Assembly (NCBI GenBank): GCA_032718475.1
Contig: JAUCBJ010003485.1
Span: 1-50,871, forward strand
Reading direction: 5' to 3'
Length of the DNA stretch: 50,871 bases
From: Nemertoderma westbladi
Taxonomy: Eukaryota; Xenacoelomorpha; Nemertodermatida; Nemertodermatidae
In this document: positions 43,371 to 50,871 of the stretch, in pieces
Position numbering within the stretch: the stretch's first letter is position 1
Layout of the letters: each line of letters opens with the position of its first letter
Made by a program: the position numbers and the translations under genes
The notes under the pieces: model-generated
Told to the model about the DNA's origin: nothing
Databases searched by the model: none
Seen by the model: the letters and a program-made list of their open reading frames with translations, nothing else

Positions 43371-46300
43371 CTATCTACCACGATACCTATCTACCATGAT
43401 ACCTATCTACCACGGTACCTATCTACCATGATACCTATCTACCACGATACCTATCTACCACGATACCTATCTACCACGATACCTATCTACCATGATACCT
43501 ATCTACCACGATACCTATCTACCACGATACCTATCTACCACGATACCTATCTACCACGATACCTATCTACCGTGATACCTATCTACCACGATACCTATCT
43601 ACCATGATACCTAACTACCATGATACCTATCTACCATGATACCTATTTACCATGATACCTATCTACCATGGTACCTATCTACCATGGTACCTATCTACCG
43701 TGATACCTATCTACCACGATACCTATCTACCACGATACCTATCTACCATGATACCTATCTACCACGATACCTATCTACCATGATACCTATCTACCACGAT
43801 ACCTATCTACCATGATACCTATCTACCACGATACCTATCTACCATGGTACCTATCTACCGTGATACCTATCTACCACGATACCTATCTACCACGATACCT
43901 ATCTACCATGATACCTATCTACCACGATACCTATCTACCATGATACCTATCTACCACGATACCTATCTACCATGATACCTATCTACCACGATACCTATCT
44001 ACCACGATACCTATCTACCGTGATACCTATCTACCACGATACCTATCTACCATGATACCTAACTACCATGATACCTATCTACCATGATACCTATCTACCA
44101 TGATACCTATCTACCACGATACCTATCTACCATGATACCTATCTACCACGATACATATCTACCATGATACCTATCTACCACGATACCTATCTACCATGAT
44201 ACCTAACTACCATGATACCTATCTACCACGATACCTATCTACCATGATACCTATCTACCACGATACCTATCTACCATGATACCTATCTACCACGATACCT
44301 ATCTACCACGATACCTATCTACCGTGATACCTATCTACCACGATACCTATCTACCATGATACCTATCTACCACGATACCTATCTACCATGATACCTATCT
44401 ACCACGATACCTATCTACCATGATACCTATCTACCATGATACCTATCTACCATGGTACCTATCTACCATGGTACCTATCTACCGTGATACCTATCTACCA
44501 CGATACCTATCTACCACGATACCTATCTACCATGATACCTATCTACCACGATACCTATCTACCATGGTACCTATCTACCGTGATACCTATCTAGCATGAT
44601 ACCTATATACCATGATACATATCTACCACGATACCTATCTACCACGATACCTATCTACCATGATACCTATCTACCATGATACCTATCTACCGTGATACCT
44701 ATCTACCACGATACCTATCTACCACGATACCTATCTACCACGATACCTATATACCATGATACCTATCTACCATGATACCTATCTACCATGATACCTATCT
44801 ACCGTGATACCTATCTACCGTGATACCTATCTAATCTACCATGATACCTATCTACCATGATACCTATCTACCACGATACCTATCTACCATGATACCTATC
44901 TACCACGATACCTATCTACCACGATACCTATCTACCGTGATACCTATCTACCACGATACCTATCTACCATGATACCTAACTACCATGATACCTATCTACC
45001 ATGATACCTATCTACCATGATACCTATCTACCACGATACCTATCTACCATGATACCTATCTACCATGATACCTATCTACCACGATACCTATCTACCACGA
45101 TACCTATCTACCACGATACCTATCTACCATGATACCTATCTACCACGATACCTATCTACCACGATACCTATCTACCACGATACCTATCTACCACGATACC
45201 TATCTACCGTGATACCTATCTACCACGATACCTATCTACCATGATACCTAACTACCATGATACCTATCTACCATGATACCTATTTACCATGATACCTATC
45301 TACCATGGTACCTATCTACCATGGTACCTATCTACCGTGATACCTATCTACCACGATACCTATCTACCACGATACCTATCTACCATGATACCTATCTACC
45401 ACGATACCTATCTACCATGATACCTATCTACCACGATACCTATCTACCATGATACCTATCTACCACGATACCTATCTACCATGGTACCTATCTACCGTGA
45501 TACCTATCTACCACGATACCTATCTACCACGATACCTATCTACCATGATACCTATCTACCACGATACCTATCTACCATGATACCTATCTACCACGATACC
45601 TATCTACCATGATACCTATCTACCACGATACCTATCTACCACGATACCTATCTACCGTGATACCTATCTACCACGATACCTATCTACCATGATACCTAAC
45701 TACCATGATACCTATCTACCATGATACCTATCTACCATGATACCTATCTACCACGATACCTATCTACCATGATACCTATCTACCACGATACATATCTACC
45801 ATGATACCTATCTACCACGATACCTATCTACCATGATACCTAACTACCATGATACCTATCTACCACGATACCTATCTACCATGATACCTATCTACCACGA
45901 TACCTATCTACCATGATACCTATCTACCACGATACCTATCTACCACGATACCTATCTACCGTGATACCTATCTACCACGATACCTATCTACCATGATACC
46001 TATCTACCACGATACCTATCTACCATGATACCTATCTACCACGATACCTATCTACCATGATACCTATCTACCATGATACCTATCTACCATGGTACCTATC
46101 TACCATGGTACCTATCTACCGTGATACCTATCTACCACGATACCTATCTACCACGATACCTATCTACCATGATACCTATCTACCACGATACCTATCTACC
46201 ATGGTACCTATCTACCGTGATACCTATCTAGCATGATACCTATATACCATGATACATATCTACCACGATACCTATCTACCACGATACCTATCTACCATGA

Positions 46301-46941
46301 TACCTATCTACCATGATACCTATCTACCGTGATACCTATCTACCACGATACCTATCTACCACGATACCTATCTACCACGATACCTATATACCATGATACC
46401 TATCTACCATGATACCTATCTACCATGATACCTATCTACCGTGATACCTATCTACCGTGATACCTATCTAATCTACCATGATACCTATCTACCATGATAC
46501 CTATCTACCATGATACATATCTACCATGATACCTATCTACCACGATACCTATCTACCATGATACCTATCTACCATGATACCTATCTACCACGATAGCTAT
46601 CTACCATGATACCTATATACCATGATACCTATCTACCATGATACCTATCTACCATGATACATATCTACCATGATACCTATCTACCATGATACCTATCTAC
46701 CACGATAGCTATCTACCATGATACCTATATACCATGATACCTATCTACCATGATACCTATCTACCATGATACCTATATACCATGATACCTATCTACCATG
46801 ATACCTATCTACCATGATACATATATACCACGATACCCATCTACCACGATACCTATCTACCATGATACCTATCTACCATGATTCCTATCTACCACGATAC
46901 CTATCTACCATGATACCTATCTACCATGATACCTAACTACC
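43371..46941. repeat. 16-bp satellite array, about 3.6 kb, with 1,637-bp higher-order repeat
   Basis: The unit is ACCTATCTACCACGAT with four main variants of the last six bases: CACGAT, CATGAT, CGTGAT and CATGGT. Rare marker units recur at one fixed distance: CTAACTACCA at 43611 and 45248, CTAGCATGAT at 44591 and 46228, CTAATCTACC at 44831 and 46468; all are 1,637 bp apart (102 units plus 5 bp). The array is thus a little over two copies of a 1,637-bp higher-order unit, with a less regular right edge (from about 46490). Non-coding. Confidence 0.97.
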
Positions 46942-48409
46942 GTTGAAAGTCACTTGGCCCTTTCTCATGGTACCGTTATTTTAATGTAATTTTGCAAAAA
47001 AAATCAAAATAAATTCTACTTTCTTGTAAATAATTGTTTTTTTCATGTTAATTAGGCCAACTATAAATGTAATAACCAGAAATATTTTTTATCTTTGATT
47101 ATTATGTTATGTATTGCTGAGTTTTTGTTTCTTTGCTCGCATTGCTTTAATTAACTTATTCACTGCATATCAGTGAAGTAGAACTCTATCGCATACCAGC
47201 TCGAATGAGGGAATCGCACGGTTGAGCGTAGCGAGCGAGGATAATCATATAACGAGGATGGTAATGCAATAAGGTACTACTAATTGGCAATGGAGAACGT
47301 AATTTTATTGAATTTCGACAACGTCATTGCATTCGGTTCGAGTAGAAATTAACAACAATTTTAATTTTATATTTGTCAATATTGGGTAATATTTAAAAAG
47401 GTTAGAGAAGCCTACTTATGCATTTATATTTTTATTCCAAAACGCTTGTTTATAAAATTACAAAAATCATATACTAGCAGGTTTTTGCTTTTTTCATTTT
47501 TATGTTCTATATTACATGTTCTATATGTTTTACATATGTTTGTAAATGTTCTATATCATTGTACATTATATAAAAAGAGTCCCGTTTTTATTATAAACGA
47601 ACGAAACTTAATTTTAATTAGCGAGTAATGCAATTAAATGCATCGCGCCTAATAGAATGGAATGTAATTAAAAATGTCGAAATGCAATAATAATATTTAA
47701 TCTGCTCTTTTGCGAGGGAAACATATCGCTGTTATTCATTGTGTTAACTGTTTATTTTATATTAAACTCATCTACCATTCCAACAGTGAGAAACTATTAA
47801 TTATTACTTCCATTTAATTTATCGACATTCTGGGATAATTTACGTAAATGTTTAGTCTTAATTCAGAATTTTATCATTTACAATCTTAAGGCGGGAATCA
47901 TCGATTGAATGATGTTAATTATTATGTTCAAACGGATGGAGTCCCGATTATTTCTCAATAATTGATATTATTGATGTTATATAATGTTACTTTTTAAATC
48001 TTGTATCACTTTGTTATACGTGATCATTTGTTATCAATACCCACAATCTGTTTGTAATTATTAAATACATTTTACTCGAGGCTTTCACATTTCTAAGTTC
48101 ATATTAATTTACTTGGGTTGGTTTGGTGCTCCAAACGGGGTCGGATTTGTCGGCCGCCCTAATATACAATCCTTTTTCTACTCCTTTTATCTATGTAATA
48201 ACTAATATTGTTTCTTAATAATGTCATATTACAGTAAACTGATTGTATAGAGTTAGTACTGTATAAAGGATAAGTTGATTACCAATTATATTTTGTGTAG
48301 CACTAATAAATATCAGTGCCAGCTGATGTTACTTACTAACTTAACACCATAATTCATTTCACAGTTGATTACGTCAATGAATTAATAAAATCTGTAACGG
48401 TATTATATT
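46942..48409. other. AT-rich intergenic region
   Basis: No gene recognised. A GAGCGTAGCGAGCGAGG word at about 47224-47240 resembles the GAGCGAGCGCAGCGAGG at 50740-50756, suggesting shared mobile-element sequence. The ORF at 47446-47628 has no protein features. Confidence 0.45.
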
Positions 48410-48670
48410 TTAGAAGAGACTGAAGTCTTTATTAGTTTGGCACATTTGGTGTACGAAACTTGTCATTTCCGAGTTAATATGAGGGTGTCGCTTTACTTGT
48501 GCCCATGGCAACGGTGCTCTGGCGTCTTCCGGTAAATCTTTGTATTCCCACCCGTATGACATTCCGTTGGCCACCGCTAGGTTGTATAAATCGTTGGGGT
48601 GTTTGTCGTTTCGCGAATGTTTTCGGCGCTGTTCTTTGTATTCCCTGTAGCTCGTTGTGCGAGTAGTTGG
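48410..48670 (-). CDS. TEX49-like exon 2
   Basis: Encodes PTTRTTSYREYKEQRRKHSR through the C-terminal DFSLF and stop. The acceptor TTTATACAG is at the right border (48671 onward). Confidence 0.7.
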   Translation of the reverse strand, partial: PTTRTTSYREYKEQRRKHSRNDKHPNDLYNLAVANGMSYGWEYKDLPEDARAPLPWAQVKRHPHINSEMTSFVHQMCQTNKDFSLF

Positions 48671-49204
48671 CTGTATAAACGACAAGTTTAAACGGTGAAT
48701 AAATATTAACTATGCCAAACGTGAAGGCAATTGAGCAGATTACAGCGCCAGTATAACCACAATAAGTACTAACCAAAATAATAAACGGAAGTAAACAGCA
48801 TAGCTCGATTGCTGCAGTTTCATTTTTATTAATAATAACGGTTTGTCGGCTGTCGGTGTAGCGTTTCGTTTACGCTTTATTTATTGTACGTTTCGTATAT
48901 TCTAACGCTCGTTGCGACCATTATGATACACTTTGTGGTGACAGCACTGCTTAGCAATGTACAGTATGTAGGCCTATTAAAATATTGTACTGTAGGTCAA
49001 TGTACAGTATGAATTAATTTAGAAAAAACTCACGGATTGTGGGGGTTGTGATGATTCGTCTTCCTGTGACGGAATGTCGGGCAACCCGCTGTCCTTATCG
49101 TGAGGAGGAAACGGCGGACAGATAAAGTCGGGTTTATCTCCAACCCTAAGATGGGGCGAAATCGCTTCATTGTAACCCATCATTGTCAAGTTAAAGAATG
49201 ACAT
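48410..49204 (-). CDS. TEX49/SPMIP11-like ciliary or sperm microtubule inner protein, two exons, 143 aa
   Basis: Exon 1 is 49204 to 49034 (57 codons, donor TCC|GTGAGT) and exon 2 is 48670 to 48410 (86 codons plus stop, acceptor TCGTTTATACAG), phase 0, separated by a 363-bp intron. The protein starts MSFFNLTMMGY and ends NSEMTSFVHQMCQTNKDFSLF. From memory, human TEX49 (SPMIP11, about 139 aa) has the same plan: an M-x-FFNL-x3-GY start, a Trp-rich middle with a PWxxxxR motif (PLPWAQVKRHP here) and an MTxF...FSLY end. TEX49 is assigned to the sperm axoneme lumen. The match is by short motifs, length and ends, so I am moderately sure. A longer reading in another frame (48474-48776) is a shadow. 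Confidence 0.65.
49034..49204 (-). CDS. TEX49-like exon 1
   Basis: ATG at 49204; encodes MSFFNLTMMGYNEAISPHLR to ...SSQPPQS, followed by the GTGAGT donor. Confidence 0.7.
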
Positions 49205-49371
49205 TGTCGTTGAAGTGTTTCAATACTGATATACAATAAAACTAATTATAATAGGACTTAGAGATTATTTAATGAGATTATTTAATTTAATAATAGAGAA
49301 AATATTATAACCTTGACTCGTATAGGCCTAAGACATGTAATTTTAGTAAACTGTAATAATTTCAGTTAAGA

Positions 49372-49636
49372 ATGTAATATTATGGATTTGTTCAGAAATG
49401 GAAAAAATGAGAAAGCGCGTCACCGGGGTTTGAACCAGCGTTATACGTACGTTTCAGCCTATCAGGCCTCATCAGTAGCGCTAACCAGTTCAGCCACTTG
49501 CCCCTGACATTCACTCTCCCACTGGTTAGCGCTACTGATGAGGCCTGATAGGCTGAAACGTGCGTAGCGTTGGTTCAACCCCTGGTGACGCGGTTTCTCA
49601 TTTTTTCAGTTTCTGAACAAAACCATAATATTACAT
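49372..49636. mobile_element. foldback element with tRNA-like arms
   Basis: Imperfect inverted repeat: left arm 49372-49489, right arm 49521-49636, spacer 31 nt. On the minus strand the left part reads like a tRNA-derived promoter: an A-box-like TGGCTGAACTGGTTAGCGC (about 49482-49500) and a B-box-like GGTTCAAACCCCGG (about 49422-49435). Both arms keep the GGTTCAA and GGTTAGCGCTACTGATGAGG words. It is most likely a tRNA-related SINE pair or foldback, not a functional tRNA gene. Confidence 0.55.
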
Positions 49637-49849
49637 CTGTAATTACAGTTGCATTAACAGCTCAACTCCAATTAATTTTAGTTAACTGAGATATTGGGAG
49701 ATCCTACATATTATTGTACTAGAATATCCAGTCACAAATTAACGCGGTACACAATATTTTTAAGGCTGATTTCATGGAACTACGTACCATAAACACCAAC
49801 CAAGGACAACTCAACTAACTCTACTTGACACCAACAAGTTTGGGCTTTG

Positions 49850-50051
49850 CGGCTAAGGTTTTGTGTACGGAGGCGGACTGACTGGCCATGACATCAACGC
49901 GCAGTATCAAAACCACGTCTACGACAAAAGCCTCGACTACCTAGACCAGTTTAGCTGGTCCCAACCCCCATTGATGCTATTATTTAATATATTACGACTG
50001 CCACAATTAATTTATACTGTAGCTCATTTGTATACACTACCAGTACAGTAA
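49850..50051 (+). other. possible terminal exon, unrecognised
   Basis: A GC-richer patch (about 49855-49980) reads GGGLTGHDINAQYQNHVYDK and then SLDYLDQFSWSQPP in one frame, with protein-like composition, before running into AT-rich sequence and a stop at 50051. There is a possible acceptor GGCTAAG at 49858. In another frame the upstream bases read TSLGFAAKVL. No homology recognised and no partner exons found; it may be a pseudogene piece. Confidence 0.25.
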
Positions 50052-50545
50052 TATTTTACATTTATATTGCCAACCAATAATATTGTGCACAGTACCGGTA
50101 CTTAATTTAGTTACATTTTTGTTACATAGTACTAATAAACAAGCCTTGCTGTGTGGGTTGGAAAATTCAACCAAATATTTTATGCTGCCGGCACAGTTTC
50201 TAGTGTATAACCCTTTATTCACATTGCAACCAAATAACTAATTTAAATATTTCTTAGTTGTCTCCCTTAATTAACTTCCATTTAAAAACCCATACATTTA
50301 TGGCATATTATTAACCATCGCAGATCGGTGAAGTTAAACAATAGAAGTCGTCACATGCGACTGATAGGCCGCGCTGAGCCTACCTGGCTACCGGTACTGT
50401 CAGACTGTTGTATGCCAACTGTAAATATTGTATTGTCGACGGTTTGTTTGCTTGTAACCTAGCAACGAAATTCGGGATAAGCTTTTTAAAGAACGCGCCA
50501 AACATTGCTCCAATTCTGAGGAGCCCTTAAAATTACTAGAATCAC
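50052..50545. other. AT-rich intergenic
   Basis: No gene or clear repeat recognised; the short ORFs on the minus strand carry no recognisable features. Confidence 0.4.
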
Positions 50546-50661
50546 TATTTTCCTGATTGGTTTTAAACCGGGTACCTAGCAACGCCACCAGCTGGTTTCA
50601 AAATGCCATATTGCATTAGCAGGGGTCCTTAAAAATACTATAGAGTAACTATTTCAGGAGC
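50546..50661 (-). repeat. dispersed repeat, copy 2 (inverse copy of 23334-23486)
   Basis: The reverse complement matches 23334-23486 at about 85-90 % (CCGGTTTAAAACCAATCAGG, GAAACCAGCTGRTGGCGTTG), but lacks the 33-bp palindromic insertion found there and so gives the empty site. Confidence 0.75.
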
Positions 50662-50690
50662 CCTTAATTTTTTAACTATTTACATCATCG

Positions 50691-50827
50691 TGTGCAAAGT
50701 AACACTTTGCAGCGTTATGACCCGAGTTTATTTATGTACCGAGCGAGCGCAGCGAGGTAAGTTTACATAAATAAACAAGGGTCTTTAACGCTGAAAAGTG
50801 ACCTTTGCAAGCAATGAGGTATGTCAT
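50691..50827. mobile_element. palindromic MITE-like element, about 137 bp
   Basis: GTGCAAAGTAACACTTTGCA and GCGTTATGACCC on the left pair with GGGTCTTTAACGC and GTGACCTTTGC on the right. The centre has TTTATTTATGTACC / GTTTACATAAATAAA around a GAGCGAGCGCAGCGAGG core. Same plan as the element at 29571-29710. Confidence 0.55.
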
Positions 50828-50871
50828 TTTGTCACATTACGTCAACTTATCTACGTTCGGTATGTGAAGAA

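Noticed and set aside
43371-46941. CRISPR-like array
   Set aside because: Repeats are contiguous with no unique spacers and the genome is clearly animal; this is satellite DNA.
48474-48776. 100-codon minus-strand ORF overlapping the TEX49-like gene
   Set aside because: It reads through the intron in a different frame; the spliced reading gives conserved start and end motifs instead.

Overview
This is eukaryotic nuclear DNA from an animal, most likely a marine invertebrate. Genes have GT-AG introns with polypyrimidine tracts and AATAAA-type signals. The proteins are animal orthologues (WASHC4, MRPS22, MPG, KTI12, NUDT5 and a TEX49/SPMIP11-like ciliary protein). Intergenic DNA is AT-rich and full of non-LTR retrotransposon debris, small inverted-repeat (MITE-like) elements and minisatellites. 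The species cannot be fixed from this window alone.

Layout. 1-6760: a possible 57-residue ORF, two inverted-repeat elements, an RT relic and an unrecognised single-exon type I membrane protein (3977-4900, minus). 6760-8704: 72 copies of a 27-bp repeat. 9329-13476: about 4.1 kb of a 24-bp repeat that runs into the last codons of MRPS22 (minus). 15215-16075: MPG (minus). 16587-18939: two oppositely oriented motif arrays around a truncated RT ORF. 19147-19980: KTI12 (plus). 20000-24170: diverged repeats and mobile-element scraps.

24173-42171 is one plus-strand gene, NUDT5 (ADP-sugar pyrophosphatase). I could assemble it from six exons that sum to exactly 215 codons. Its introns hold (a) the last two exons of an antisense small GTPase with a CaaL terminus, (b) a perfect 106-bp inverted repeat, (c) a second, diverged version of exon 3 with matching phases, (d) the complete intronless WASHC4 gene in antisense, (e) a 904-bp hAT-like element with an 8-bp target duplication, and (f) about 112 copies of a 27-bp repeat that is itself a 3' splice site. 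The last copy of that repeat is the real acceptor of exon 5.

42273-42965 is a 56/57-bp repeat just 3' of NUDT5. 43371-46941 is a 16-bp satellite organised as a 1,637-bp higher-order repeat. 48410-49204 is a two-exon TEX49/SPMIP11-like gene (minus). The right edge has a tRNA-like foldback, an exon-like segment and two dispersed elements.

The recognised genes are housekeeping functions that do not form one pathway: endosomal WASH complex, mitoribosome, base excision repair, tRNA wobble modification, ADP-ribose hydrolysis and axoneme. The main interest is architectural: nested genes, an apparent alternative Nudix exon, and five large tandem arrays covering about a quarter of the window, one of them built from an intron-exon boundary.
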